DNA of 64,000 nt from Anthopleura xanthogrammica (taxonomy: Eukaryota; Cnidaria; Anthozoa; Actiniaria; Actiniidae), in the NCBI GenBank assembly GCA_964019055.1, contig OZ025207.1, forward strand, positions 21,582,617 to 21,646,616, given 5' to 3'. This document shows positions 11,770 to 23,144 of the stretch, in pieces (position 1 is the first letter of the stretch; each line of letters begins with the position of its first letter). The position numbers and the translations under genes were made by a program. The notes beneath the pieces were generated by a model. It worked only from the letters and a program-made list of their open reading frames with translations. It was not told the origin of the DNA and did not search any database.

Positions 11770-12810
11770 TTAAGACCTCTCCACTTGCTGAGTCAACAAA
11801 ACATGCCAAAGTTTTGAAACTAATAAAGTCAGAAAAGTCTCGTCAACAAGCAGTGCCAGTTTTAGGCAAACTAATTGACAAAGCCTTGGCTGAGCCTTTA
11901 CATAACATGAATAATGCCTGGCAATATTTCAATATAAATGCAATAAATCTTGCTCTAGACTTGTCATGTATTCCCCAGAATATTAATTCTGTCTCTGAAC
12001 TTCCAGAGAATGACCCATTTAGGCTCTACCTGACTGCTGTAAAAAAAAAACTGAACTGTAACTTGCTTTACACCAAGATACATAAATGGTTTTCAAGCAG
12101 AAAGACTAAAAAATGAGTACAGGTTTACTGGCAAAGAGAGCAAGTCCTTTTGTCATGGTTTTATGCACCTGATTGCTGCCCTGTCTGTCTGCAACAGTCA
12201 GAGTCCATCTTTTCTGATCAGACTTCATTCTCTAGCTCACCTTGGCCTAGCGTTGAGGGATGCTGTTTCCCTCTTCAGCAGGCAGAACATTGATGATCAC
12301 TACATTACTGACCTTACAGCTAAATGTACAGAATTTTTTAACACTGCAAAAATGTTCATAGGCCATGTTAATCCTACTGTCTGGACCATTGGGTATGCCA
12401 TACCCTACCATGCTGGCATTACCGCTACTAGGCTTGGCATGGGCCTCGGCATTAACACCATGCAAGGATGCGAGGCCAAACATGTGAGCATTAAAAAGTT
12501 TGCACAACATTCTTTGCCATCAAATAGATGGGACCTCATTTTCAGACATGAATACATTACTACCTGCTACTTAAGGGAACATGATCCTCACTAAGCACTA
12601 TACAAGAACAAAAAAGTAAGCTAGGTGCCATCTTTGGCAAACACTGACAGGGTTTGCTACTGCGGCTTCCCAAAAGAATCCAGTGAGCAACAATGTAAAT
12701 TTTGCATTGATCCGCTAAGGGTGTCCATTGCGACGAGTGCTGCAAATGGCAGAATTGACGTCACAGTTGCTCAGTTGCTCAGCACTTCCAATATGATGCC
12801 AGATTTCTAA
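11770..12810 (+). pseudogene. 3' part of the split transposon-like gene
   Basis: The frame broken at 4386 resumes at 11774 (…DLK then TSPLAESTKHAK). It runs to a premature TGA at 12114-12116, caused by a one-base length change in the A run at 12108-12113. The next frame continues at once (YRFTGKESKSF…) to TAA 12592-12594 and, still in frame, past TAG 12622-12624 to 12810. Both later stops are single C-to-T changes from Gln codons. Notable blocks are GCEAKHVSIKKF, whose Glu is a candidate third acidic residue (inference), RHEYITTCYLRE, and a C-terminal CxC-x10-CxxC zinc-knuckle-like motif (CYCGFPKESSEQQCKFC). With the exon-1 stop, one frameshift, two nonsense codons and the 7.4-kb insertion, this copy cannot be functional. 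Confidence 0.75.
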
Positions 12811-14399
12811 ATTATACTTTCAGTGCCCCTAATTAATTCATGTTGATTTCTGCTTGGATTGAGATAAGAAATTGGAAATGTGTCTTTTTTTTTTTGAGTA
12901 AAGCTTAGAAAATGCATCAGCATGTTACTGTATCAATTGGGAAGAATATCCTGTTAATTTTTTTTGTTTTTTTGTTAGAAGACCAGTAAGTTAGAAAGTA
13001 TGATATGCTATGGTCAGGTACATGGTATTATTACAGAGAATTTATCTTGATTGATACAGCAGCATCAGTTAAGTAATAAGTATCTTAGTACTATGAGCTA
13101 GGGTATCCAATCCCTGGGGAATAGTAGTTATTTATCTTCACAAGCTAGGGTATTCAATCCCTGGGGAGTGACATAATTAAAGTAGGTAGGTTTTAGTGTA
13201 GGTAGATGTACTGTAGGCTTCCCAAACACAGTAGAGTGAACTTAATTCAGTACAATTTAGTAGCTGTTATACTTCTATAAACTGTACGTATACAAACATT
13301 CTTTGACAAAAATGTGAATAAATTGGGAGACAGCATATCAGAATGTTTCTTTACTTGATGTCATACAATATATTAACATTATTGGAGGAAAATACTAGAA
13401 AGGTTCTATACATTGGAGGGAATTTAGCTCTGCAGAAATCTGAGAAAAAAGGTGAGTCCAAAAAAATAACGAGCTGCTCTTTAAAAATATACTCTGAGGG
13501 ATGATAAACTTTTTCATTACCTGAATACTTGAGGGGATTATGGCATTGGAAATATGTTTTTCTGAGAAGAATGAGACAGAAACCAAATGATTTTTTTCTT
13601 TTACATGCCATTTGAAATGATTGATGTTCTGGAATTGTAGCACAGGCCTTCAAATTCTACCATATTAAGACTAAAAAGGGTGCAAAATTAATTTCACCAG
13701 TGCAGAAAATATGAGTCTCTGGGGCAGACTTCCTAAAAATAGCCACTACTAGTATATGCACAAGATATTCAACTTATAAGGGACTATATAACTTATGATG
13801 TTCTAATACCTACTCTTTTACAAAAAATGACAGTTTGGAATCCACAACCAAATGCACAAAAAAATCTAAAACTAGTTCAAATATAAATTGACCTCTAGAA
13901 ATAATTTAGCCTTTACTTTTTATCTGGTAAAATTATAATCCAATTCAAACATGCTTGGGGATTCCAAACTCATTAAAAACACCATAGAAAAAAGAAACCG
14001 AAATAAGTTCACGAGTAAAAGAGTAGGTGATTTTGAAAGGCCTGTCTTGCCTGCAGCTACGACACCATAGTCCTTGTTGTTAAATATCTTGTGCAAAGGC
14101 TGAGGTGATTCTGCCTTAGGCTTGATCTTCCCATGCTCTAACAATGATTCTACATCTTTTGCACTTGTGAAATTAATTTTGCACCTTCTGTTTGTCTCAG
14201 TAACTGTACCATTGACCACTTTGCACTTCACTCTCACAACCTCAAAAACTTCAAATGGCATATTTCTTGAAAAAGAAATCATCCAGGGATTCCTTCCATT
14301 CGGAGTCGGCTTCATTCTTCTCAAAGCAATTGAATTCCAAAACCTCATTTCCCGTTCAAGGGTACAGCTATAGAATACCCCGCCACTCTACATATATAC
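12811..14399. other. Spacer with short direct repeats
   Basis: No supported gene. Two tandem-like copies of GCTAGGGTATYCAATCCCTG lie at about 13097 and 13144. A 142-codon minus-strand ORF (13920-14348, containing MPFEVFEVVRVKCKVVNGTV) has no domain I recognise. It may be an exon of a transposon gene or chance. Confidence 0.4.
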
Positions 14400-14591
14400 T
14401 TTTAGAAAAAACCTACTAATGGTCTATCACCAATCGAGCCCTGTGATTGGCTGAGCTACTAGGGGTCTATTAGTGATAGACCTCTAGTAGCGAAAAGCGC
14501 CGGTTTTGAAAACCAAAAAATATATATTTAAAGCAAAATCCAAAACTTTTTGCATCCTTTTATTGGACCGATTAGTAGGTTTTTACTAAAA
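14400..14591. mobile_element. Small MITE with 20-bp TIRs
   Basis: The ends read TTTTAGAAAAAACCTACTAA and, inverted, TTTTAGTAAAAACCTACTAA: a 20-bp terminal repeat with one mismatch around about 150 bp without coding capacity. Confidence 0.7.
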
Positions 14592-14696
14592 CAATTAGTC
14601 CTCTCGCCCTCATGGCCTACGAGTCAATAGCCCATTCGGCCTTCGGCCTTATGGGCTATTGACTCGTAGACCATTCGGACTCGAGGACTAATTGTT
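14590..14696. mobile_element. 107-bp foldback element
   Basis: AACAATTAGTCCTC at 14590 is inverted at 14683-14696, and ACGAGTCAATAGCCCA with TGGGCTATTGACTCGT forms a 16-bp internal stem. It directly abuts the previous MITE. Confidence 0.75.
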
Positions 14697-15398
14697 AAGT
14701 AGCCTGTGGCTACGGCAGGGGGGGTTGGACACAGCGCGCGAAGCATCAAGGGACAAAACGTTAATTTGAATTCATTTGCTCCTGGACGTCGAGAAGTGAA
14801 GAGCTCCCGACGGTTTGAAACTTGATGTAAACAAACAAAGGACATAAGAATATCAAAAGTTTATGGAGAAACGGGAAGTTAATTAGTTATTTTATATATC
14901 ATACACAAAATTTGGAATTTATTGAATAAAATTCAAAACTAAATAAAGCAAATTATTTGTAGCCGAGTCTTACAAACTACCGAGTTTTTCATCCGCTAGC
15001 TCAAATCATTGCTAGGATGCCTAATATGTTGAAGTAATTCAGCTTTTAACAAGGAAATAACTGATTCTGATCCTTTTGGCATCGGAATGCTGGAAAATTA
15101 TACTGAGGTTTTTAAACGAATCGACTAAAATAATATGAGAAATTTCAAAACTTTAGAAAATTGCCGGCGTAATTGAGTTGTCAAGCAAGCGCAGATAGCT
15201 AGAAGTCAAGAAACTAAAACTTATATGACACGAAAATAAAGTACTAAAAAAGTTTTTTTACTTATGGCAAGAAAACCCTTTATAAAAAATATCAGCTAGA
15301 AAACTACTTGCCTGTTCGTAAGACTACCCAAATTTTCAGCAGCAGACTCTGAAAGCCCTGCAAGTGTCACCACAGATCGGAGAAAGAAGTTTGAATGG

Positions 15399-16973
15399 GT
15401 CAAATGAGTCAATGAGTCATGAGTCATGAGTCAATGAGTCAATGAGTTAATGAGTCAAATATGATAAATTTCAAAACAAATGTATTCTAATAATCAAAAT
15501 ACAATACATCGGGTACTCGAATCGACTTAATTTCAGCTAAATAGTTTAACAGACCTATTCTTGTACATTCACTTGCTTGAATATATTTTTGCATTTTTAT
15601 ACTGCATCGCCAGAAATTCTGAACCATTTTGGGCGGAGCTTATTATTCATCATTTTTACCCTGTCAATCAAGCAATTGTGTAGATTCGATTGTGATTGGG
15701 CTATTGTGAATGTGACAATTGAATGTTTACCTTTCCGGAACGTTGCGATAATAATAGCGTCTCGACAAGAAAAAGGGTTTTATTTGGCATTAAATAGCAC
15801 TTCCACAGTTGATATTTTACCCAAGATTTTAAACAAGATTGAATAAATGGAATAAACAACTTTTAGAAGAGTTCAGTGTGAAAATGCGCTTCATCTTGTA
15901 CTCCAAAGTCAAGTTACATCTCAAGATGGAGGCAGAAATGGAAGCCCTGTTAATGCTAAACTTCACCTCGTAAAACCGAGACGAAAATTTAATTCTTTCT
16001 TCTGAAATTTCGTGAAATGCTCAAGACATACTTCCTCAATCGATTGGAAGTTCGGGAAGGAAAAAGTGTTTGACTATTTTGAGCTGAGAGCCGAAGATGT
16101 GAGACTAGGTTCAGGTATTCTTATGATAATCCACTGTAATGTCTGTCTAATATAGTCCTTGGCATTAAAATGTAATTACCGAGCTGAAAACTATCACCAA
16201 CGGAATTAAATTGAGATCAAATGAAAGTTCGAATACACTTTATTGTATTTGAGGTTCGGGCTGGCTTATTTATCCAGTTAAAATTAAAATATTTTACTTT
16301 ATCGAAATTTCTCAATACTTTTCCCACCATATTTGAGCCCTGAATTTTATAAGTATCATGACTTTAACTGCGCATGTCCGTTCGGAATTTCTGGCGATGG
16401 AATTATTCATACAAATGTTTACAAACAACGGCAAACATGCGCCCGATAAAATGTTGGACATGTAGTCAGAGAAATATAGAGAAAAAAGCTTGATTTAAAG
16501 AAGGATGCAACAAGATTGGCTTACCTGGTCAGTACTCGTCCTTTTCGCCATCTTGTACGACTGTACGATCGGACAAGAACCGGCTTTTCTACAGGTAACC
16601 CAACTACCACAGGAAGCCCAATTAAAAATGGCGTCGGCATTAACTCCATGCTCCATCACACAAGTAATTTCAGTAATATTTATAAAGGTATGCAGTCTAA
16701 ATACATCTGAATGTAGCCTGTATCAGTTGATTACGATGCCAAAATAGATGGAATCACAGAAAAGTCGATGTTTCCGATTAAAACCTCGAAGAATGTCTCG
16801 CTCGGTAGATCTGTCTCGCTCGGTAGGCTGTTAAACTATTTAGCTGAAATTAAGTCGATTCGAGTACCCGATGTATTGTATTTTGATTATTAGAATACAT
16901 TTGTTTTGAAATTTATCATATTTGACTCATTAACTCATTGACTCATGACTCATGACTCATTGACTCATTTGAC
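15399..16973. mobile_element. Nested element with about 150-bp inverted repeats
   Basis: Arms 15399-15552 and 16828-16973 are reverse complements. The arms contain repeated AATGAGTC units; the left arm has exactly one extra 8-bp unit (154 against 146 bp), consistent with slippage. Inside, CATCGCCAGAAATTCTGAAC (about 15604) is imperfectly inverted near 16379-16400. Short ORFs between (89, 80 and 64 codons) have no recognisable domain. Confidence 0.7.
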
Positions 16974-16989
16974 TCATAAAACAGGCTTC

Positions 16990-18180
16990 CTCCACAGATC
17001 GTAGGTAAAAATTGAAAAACAAAACAAACATGAAATCTCTAAAAAGCAAAGTGTGAAATATGAAAATTAAATAATATAGCTACAATAACAAAAAGCAAAT
17101 ATAGCCACCTATTCTGATCATAAAAATGTCTGTTAGTTCAGTGAAAAACAGTATCGCGTAATCGTGAAAACCTTGGCCCTGTCTACAAAACCAATGTGAA
17201 CAATCAAGATATCAAGCTTTCCCAAAAAAATGATCAACAAAATTCAATTCAATATAAGAGTATAAATAGAATATTAGTAAAGTATTCATTGGTTTACAAC
17301 ATCTAAAACTAGTTATAAAATTCCATCCTTTTTCGAAAGCAAAATAGTATTTTCAACTCGTAATGAAGAAGTAGAATGAAATAGATTTCACTGTTAATAA
17401 TAATATACTTTTCTTTTTTTTGTATTTTTTCCCCACAAAGCAAACAACTTAAATAAAATATTGTTTTAGAAGAACATTTTGCAATCACAATGAAGAAAAA
17501 AAAAGAAAAAGAATAAAAAGGCGCCCATTTGGAGCATCGAACAGGTTCACTCTTCGAACAGCAAGTGCATGCAAAGTTAAAAGACAACAGTGAGATGTCA
17601 ACTTTTATCTCACCAATTTCACCTTGACAAGCTTAATTTTTTTACACAAGAAGGTACTGTACCTATCGTGTATTTGCATGATGATAAACTGATATTATTT
17701 CGACATTTATCTGACCAAAGTGGTACAACACTATAAAATATTCCTCGTCAAATACTGGAAGAACTGAGTTACCTGCTATACGAAGGCTAGCTCAAGAAAG
17801 GCTTCAATATGAGTCTTTATATCTCAAAAAGTACTGGGGAGCCCTGGGGAGCGTTTATACCACATGAAAGGTAATTTTCTCCTTTACATTTTGTTATAGT
17901 TTCAATACGAGATCCTTATATTTCAAGAGTAAACGACAGAAGTGTGAAGCAAGTAGTTTTAGACAAAATGACTCGAGATCAAAATAAACACACGGCAATG
18001 AATGACGATAAAAAATACTCATAAGCAAGATTTTGAAGCCAAACTTCTATGACACCTTGAATATAACATACACTTTAATTCTACGAAATTTTATCGTAAG
18101 AAAAAACAAATAAGTGCTATAAAACCTACTAACTTTAGCACTTGCCTTCTCAGTTCTCTCTGCCATTTTTGTTTTTCCCT
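16990..18180. other. Stretch with no recognised feature inside the hAT-like element
   Basis: AT-rich sequence with no convincing ORF; the 92-codon minus-strand ORF at 17309-17587 is low-complexity. Confidence 0.4.
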
Positions 18181-18276
18181 CTCTTGAAATAGAGGGTCCT
18201 GATTGGTCAATTTTCACTACCGTGATGCTTCGCGCGCTGTGTCCAACCCCCCCTGTGGCTACGGCTACGGGTTATG

Positions 18277-18420
18277 ATACACAGGGATCCCATAACAGTA
18301 TTCAGTACACAGGGATACCATATGTACTCAATATTCAGAGGACAGAAGTACACAGGGATACCATATTACTGTGTAGCCAGTTGGCTACGGCTACGTGTTA
18401 TGATACACAGGGATACCAAA
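18277..18420. repeat. Irregular ACACAGGGATA repeat cluster
   Basis: TACACAGGGATACC-like units occur at about 18277, 18305, 18351 and 18404, and GGCTACGGCTACG occurs twice. The same ACACAGGGA motif reappears in the 84-bp units near 19760 and 20230, suggesting this is a terminal region of the Merlin element to the right. Confidence 0.55.
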
Positions 18421-18997
18421 ACCGTAAAACGTCAATCGTTGTATCTGTATAATATTATTTCTGTGTTGTAAGTTATTGATGGCTCACTTACTTCTCAAAT
18501 GAATATTCAATTGAAAAAATTAGTCCTAACTCAAAATAGCAAAAAAAAAATCAGTTTTATTTTTATGTTCGAATCCTTAACTGCAAATAAATACTCAAGT
18601 AATAATCACAAGCCCGTATGAGTATCAATTTTTAAAAACATTTATTTTCACATAAGTTATACAAATAGAACTATAACAATATAAAACTCACAAGCTATTT
18701 ACAGGGTATACTTTCTAAATATCATTTAAAAACAGCACACAATCTAGTGCTAAAACTACCTTCAAATAACACATGCCGTTTTCAAGAGACACGGGTATTA
18801 ATGCATTGTATTAGTTCAACCATAAAATGTTTAATTGTAAATAAAGTTATTGAGTGTATTTTATATCCAACGACGATTTATTACTAGTAATGCTCACTTA
18901 ATGATATCATACTTTACAGAGTGAATGATATTTATGTAACTAATATTAACAACTTTCATTGAAACTGCTTGTCAGTTTAATGTCGTCATGATATTTT
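18421..18997. other. Stretch with no recognised feature
   Basis: AT-rich sequence downstream (3') of the Merlin transposase. I see no separate gene; it is probably the element's untranslated end. Confidence 0.4.
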
Positions 18998-20407
18998 CTA
19001 TACAAGGCAAAAATCATTTCTCATGTCCTCAAGAAAAACCCAAAACAGATCTTTCTCTCTGTTTATATAGCGCCAAATGAATTCTGCAATATAAGAACCA
19101 TAATGCTGTTTCTTTCTTCCATGGGTTGGTAGACTCGCTTTCATTTGTCGCCAGTGGCCTTCAATCTTGTTGGTGTGGTCACCTTCATCATTCACAAATT
19201 CTTTTGAATGATTCACTGTCTTATGGGTGTAACCATGTTTAGATAAATTAACATATCCTTTCCAACAATCTGAAACAATAATGGTGCCTGGTTTGATCCA
19301 CTTCTTGATAAGTTTTAACAGAGTCTTTTCCGATCTATCCTCCACGGGAACGATAAAGCACTTTCTTGACTCATCTTCTATCCCACCGAACACCCATTGC
19401 CCTTCTACGAGATGGCCGCGATGATACTTTCGTTTGCCTATTTTACTTTCATCGATTTGTACTACCTTTCCGGGACCTCCGATAGCTTCACTTCCTTTGC
19501 TTATAGTCACTTCACACATCTCACGGCAAAACATGTCCCAATCAACCGCTGTATTTGAACTTAATCCAAGCTGCTCCTTTATCTGGCTTTGCTTTAATCC
19601 TCTTGTCCACCAATACGTAAATTTCATCGCCTCTTCCAAACTTAGGTTTGCTTTTTCAAACCATGTTCCTTTTCGTATACTTTTCTCAGCTCTATGTCTC
19701 TTAGCGTTCATTACTTTACGGCGTAGCCACTTCATAGAGATACTTCGTTCTACTAAGACACAGGGAGATCGATATATTACTTTTGACCTGTAACACCCGT
19801 AGCCGCGTAGCCACTTCATAGAGATACTTCGTTCTATTATATTAATTTTGACCTGTGACACCCGTAAGCGCGTAGCCACTTCATAGAGATACTTCGTTCT
19901 ATTATATTAATTTTGACCTGTAGCACCCGTAGCCGCGTAGCCACTTCATAGAGATACTTCGTTCTATTATATTAATTTTGACCTGTAGCACCCGTAGTCG
20001 CGTAGCCACTTCATAGAGATACTTCGTTCTATTATATTAATTTTGACCTGTAGCACCCGTAGCCGCGTAGCCACTTCATAGAGATACTTCGTTCTATTAT
20101 ATTAATTTTGACCTGTAGCACCCGTAGCCGCGTAGCCACTTAATAGTTATACTTCGTTCTATTATATTAATTTTGACCTGTAGCACCCGTAGCCGCGTAG
20201 CCACTTAATAGTTATACTTCGTTCTACTAAGACACAGGGACATCGATATATTACTTTTGACCTGTAGCCGTAGCCACTGGCTTCGAATGTAGCATATGCG
20301 TGGCGGGGTATTCTATGGTTGCTCCTTTTCCTTTCTGCGAAGCTGCTTTCCCTCTCGAATTCCTCCAACGCTCTGTAAACTTTCTCGTAGGCTCTTCCCG
20401 CGGCCAT
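18998..20407 (-). pseudogene. Merlin / ISXO2-like transposase, N-terminus split by tandem repeats
   Basis: The C-terminal frame (18998-19879) contains an ISXO2-type DDE domain: VQIDESKIGKRKYHRGH (first Asp), TIIVSDCWKGY (second Asp) and GDHTNKIEGHWRQMKA (third acidic region), with the upstream helical segment LGLSSNTAVDWDMFCREMC. This is the IS1595/Merlin family, which moves DNA by cut and paste. A separate frame (20162-20407, starting MAAGRAYEKVYRALEEFERE) lies in the same reading register. Between them sits a 65-bp tandem array containing stops. Its six 65-bp units total 390 bp, a multiple of three, and removing them would give one ORF of about 340 codons. The first methionine of the long ORF falls inside the array and is unlikely to be the native start. 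Whether the MAAGRAYEK segment is the true N-terminus is inference. Confidence 0.75.
19721..20278. repeat. 65-bp tandem array with 84-bp end units
   Basis: Units start with GCGTAGCCACTT at 19721, 19805, 19870, 19935, 20000, 20065, 20130 and 20195. The six inner units are 65 bp; the two outer units are about 84 bp and carry an extra ACTAAGACACAGGGA segment. An 84-bp unit equals 28 codons and stays open on the minus strand, while the 65-bp unit does not. The inner copies therefore look like deletion derivatives of a coding unit. Confidence 0.92.
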
Positions 20408-20469
20408 TTTGAATTCAGGATAGTTCTTGTGAGTAGCCGCTGAATTTACGCGGGCGCAATTTTTTTAAA

Positions 20470-21230
20470 CCGGTTATTTCGAGAGCAACCCAGCCCATCG
20501 TGAAAACAAATATCCTAAGAAAACGCTTTTCTAAAAAGGTGAATCTTAAGTCCTTTTTTAAAAGAGTCAATGCTATCACATGTTTTAAGTGATAATGGCA
20601 GAGCATTCCAAACAGTAGGGCCTGCGTGTACAAATGCGCGCTCGCCGAAGGTCTTACAACTTGCACGAGGAACTTGCAAGAAATTTCCAGAATCAGATCT
20701 CAAGCTATACCTGGTAACAGGTTTAGTATTAATCAACTCCATGATATAGACTGAGGCAAATCCATGCAACTCCTTAAAAATTAGTTGCGCAATCTTATAT
20801 TCTACTCATATTAATTGGCAACCAATGAAGCCGCATGAGAACTGGAGAAATATGCTCAAACTTAGGAATAAAACAAGTTACCCTAGCAGCAGCATTAAGT
20901 ACTTTCTGTAAACGGTCATACTGATATTGAGGAAGACCATACGAGAGGGAATTACAATAATCTAAATGTGATGTTACAAAAGCATGGATCAGAGTCTTTG
21001 TGAAGTCCTCAGACAGATATTTCCTGATTTGCCTAATATTGTACAATCCCCTGAAAGCCTTACTACAAACCTTCCCAATATGGGTACTCATAGATAGGTG
21101 ATTATCAAACCAAGAACCTAATTTCCTAACACTATCCTGCGATTGAATGTCACAGTTCCCAACTCGAATAGAACTAATGCTGATCTTGGATAACTGCTTT
21201 CGAGAACCAATGATGAGCATTGAAGATGAT
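20470..21230 (-). pseudogene. 5'-truncated LINE, reverse transcriptase C-terminus
   Basis: The minus-strand frames 21220-20795 and 20769-20515 encode consecutive parts of a non-LTR retrotransposon C-terminus: QDSVRKLGSWFDNHLSMSTHI, HLDYCNSLSYGLP, NAAARVT, LHWLPI, then GERAFVHAGPTVWNALP and FKKGLKIHLF. They are in different frames, so at least one indel near 20770-20800 inactivates it. The catalytic palm and endonuclease are missing. This C-terminal signature is typical of CR1/L2-type LINEs. Confidence 0.85.
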
Positions 21231-21300
21231 ATTGTATCAGATTTAAAACCTACTCCATGGTCGATGATTCTATTGTGCTCTCCTCATTAAATATTGATGA
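21228..21300. repeat. Dispersed repeat, partial copy
   Basis: Contains ATCAGATTTAAAACC and CCATGGTCGATGATTCTATT, matching 32450-32525, where it directly follows another dispersed repeat (R1). Confidence 0.65.
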
Positions 21301-21512
21301 ATTTTTTAATGGTTCTTAAATGTATACATGAGCAGGTACCGAGTTATCTAATTAGTAAATTCACACAGCGTTCAAAGACTCATAAAAGAAATACTACGAA
21401 AAAAGATGATCTAAATGTACCAAAATGTAGACTAAAAACAGGGCAACGACCATTTGCCTTTCGAGCTGCAAAGTCGTATAACGATCTCCAAAATGGGAGA
21501 AGAGCAGATTAG
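21294..21512 (+). pseudogene. LINE C-terminal fragment
   Basis: A 72-codon frame with VPSYLISKFT, KKDDLNVPKCRLKTGQRPF and AFRAAKSYNDL resembles the last part of a LINE reverse transcriptase. It lies opposite to the neighbouring minus-strand fragment. Only about 200 bp survive. Confidence 0.6.
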
Positions 21513-22008
21513 AGTATTTTTTGAAATCTTAAAATTGTGTGGAGAGTGTTGATTGTTTTGTCGTTACATACTAAGATGTGTTTTTATATCTGTCGAGTGG
21601 CTAGTTCGTTATGCGGCGTATAAATCAGCAAGTTTTCCAAAATAATCAGGAAAAAGATACAGAAAACTTATCAGAATTATAGGAAATGTATCGGGGAAAC
21701 GAGTTCTGGTAGAAAAAAATATCGTGGTATCGTGCTGGTATAGCGATTTACAGAGGAGGGTCCAGGGTTATCCCATGATGCATTGCGCTTACCAGTTGTA
21801 AACATTGAAAATTCTCGGCGTTGAAAAAGCGAATACAAAGCCGTTTTTAAAGCCATGATTAACCAACAAAATCATAAACAATGAAAGTAGGGTTAACGTG
21901 TGTTGTTTTATAACAATCCTACTTATCCAAAATTTCTTTGTTGGTTGGTATCATAATTCAAACATAAATTGTATCCTCAACCATAAATTGACATTTATTT
22001 TGCCAAGC

Positions 22009-22034
22009 TTTCGGGCTTAATTGCCCATCCTCAG
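22009..22034 (-). ncRNA. Hammerhead-like core in the Penelope 3' region (minus copy)
   Basis: On the minus strand CTGAGGA, then GGGC-AATTAA-GCCC, then GAAA. This matches the hammerhead layout CUGANGA / stem II / GAAA. Penelope-like elements are known to carry hammerhead motifs in their terminal repeats. I do not see a canonical stem III and cleavage triplet directly after it, so activity is doubtful. Confidence 0.4.
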
Positions 22035-22176
22035 GGCTAAATGTAACAAACAACGACAGTTACAATCAACTGCTTAACTCACGCTCATCGCGCAATCAAG
22101 CATTTTTAAGCGCTCACGAGTATAACATTTAGAGCGCGCGCGCTAACATAAAGAATGCATTCTAGAATTGAGAAAG

Positions 22177-23143
22177 CTAATTACCCTTGACAATAGCTAA
22201 ATAATTTTCTGGTAACTTTCTACCAGCGTCTCTATTGAAAATGGCGCTCTTGTTTTTGCTGATGTAACAAGCTTCAGCCCATTTTCGCTGGTGCCATCTT
22301 CCTTCGTTCTGCAATATCTTAGCATTATCCCAGGCTATTGAGTGTCCAAATTTATGCGCGTGTTCTGATAGCGCCGAGCTTTCTGTCTTCTGTAACCGTA
22401 CACAGGCCTGGTGCTCTTTAACCCTCGTCCCCATGGCTCTTTTCGTCTCTCCAATGTATACTGTATCACACTCACCACATGGGATTGAGTAGATCACGCC
22501 AACTTTCTTCTCTTTCGGTAATGGATCCTTAACATTGCTTAAGATATTCTTTAGCGTATAAGTTGGTCTTACGCTAACTTTTATCCCATACGATGCCAGA
22601 ACACGTTGCATTCTCTCTGTGGTTCCTTGGACATAAGGCAGAGTGACATAGCCTTTAACTTCCTCGTCAGGTCTTTGTTCTTTCTTCGATCTTTCCTTGT
22701 TGTATTTCCTTACAAATTGCCGTGGGTATCCATTATCCTGTAGAGCTCTCTTTAGGTGGATCCTTTCCTCGTCTTTGTTCTTCTCGATAGATAGCAGCTC
22801 CTCTGATCTGTGGAACAACGTACGCACGACAGCAGCTTTATGTTGTGGAGGGTGATGACTCGAGAATTGCAAATACCTGTCTGTGTGCGTTTTCTTCCTG
22901 AAAATTGACATATCGATGGAACCATCCTCTTTAATCTTGTTAAGAGTGTCTAAAAACGGAAGACCATCATCAGCATATCTTTCTACAGTAAACTTGATAT
23001 CGCTATCTTGGCTGTTAAGATGTTGGTGGAATTCGTCAATGAGATCTCTTCTTATGACACAGATGGTATCGTCAACGTATCGTTTGTATATTCTAGGTGG
23101 ATGAATGAAGGACTGCAACGCTTTATCTTCCAGAACTTCCATT
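22177..23143 (-). CDS. Penelope-like RT and GIY-YIG endonuclease, truncated (minus copy)
   Basis: The frame starts within the reverse transcriptase at MEVLEDKALQSFIHPP, followed by KRYVDDTICVI, the catalytic YVDD. A linker leads to a C-terminal GIY-YIG-type domain (VIYSIPCGECDTVYIGETKR, RVKEHQ, WAEACYI). This order is characteristic of Penelope-like elements that carry an endonuclease. The fingers and most of the palm are missing, so it cannot be active alone. The longer open frame reaching 23358 is a read-through into the opposite copy. Confidence 0.85.
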
Positions 23144-23144
23144 A

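Larger units (their letters stand above)
14716..18255. mobile_element. hAT-like 3.5-kb element, non-autonomous
   Basis: The termini CAGGGGGGGTTGGACACAGC (14716) and its reverse complement (ending 18255) are flanked on both sides by TGGCTACGG (14707-14715 and 18256-18264). CAGGGG ends plus an 8-9-bp duplication fit the hAT superfamily. I found no hAT transposase or dimerisation domain, so it appears non-autonomous. A second inverted-repeat element occupies 15399-16973. Removing the insert joins GTGGCTACGG to CTACGGGTTATG, a motif repeated just to the right, which supports these borders. Confidence 0.65.
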
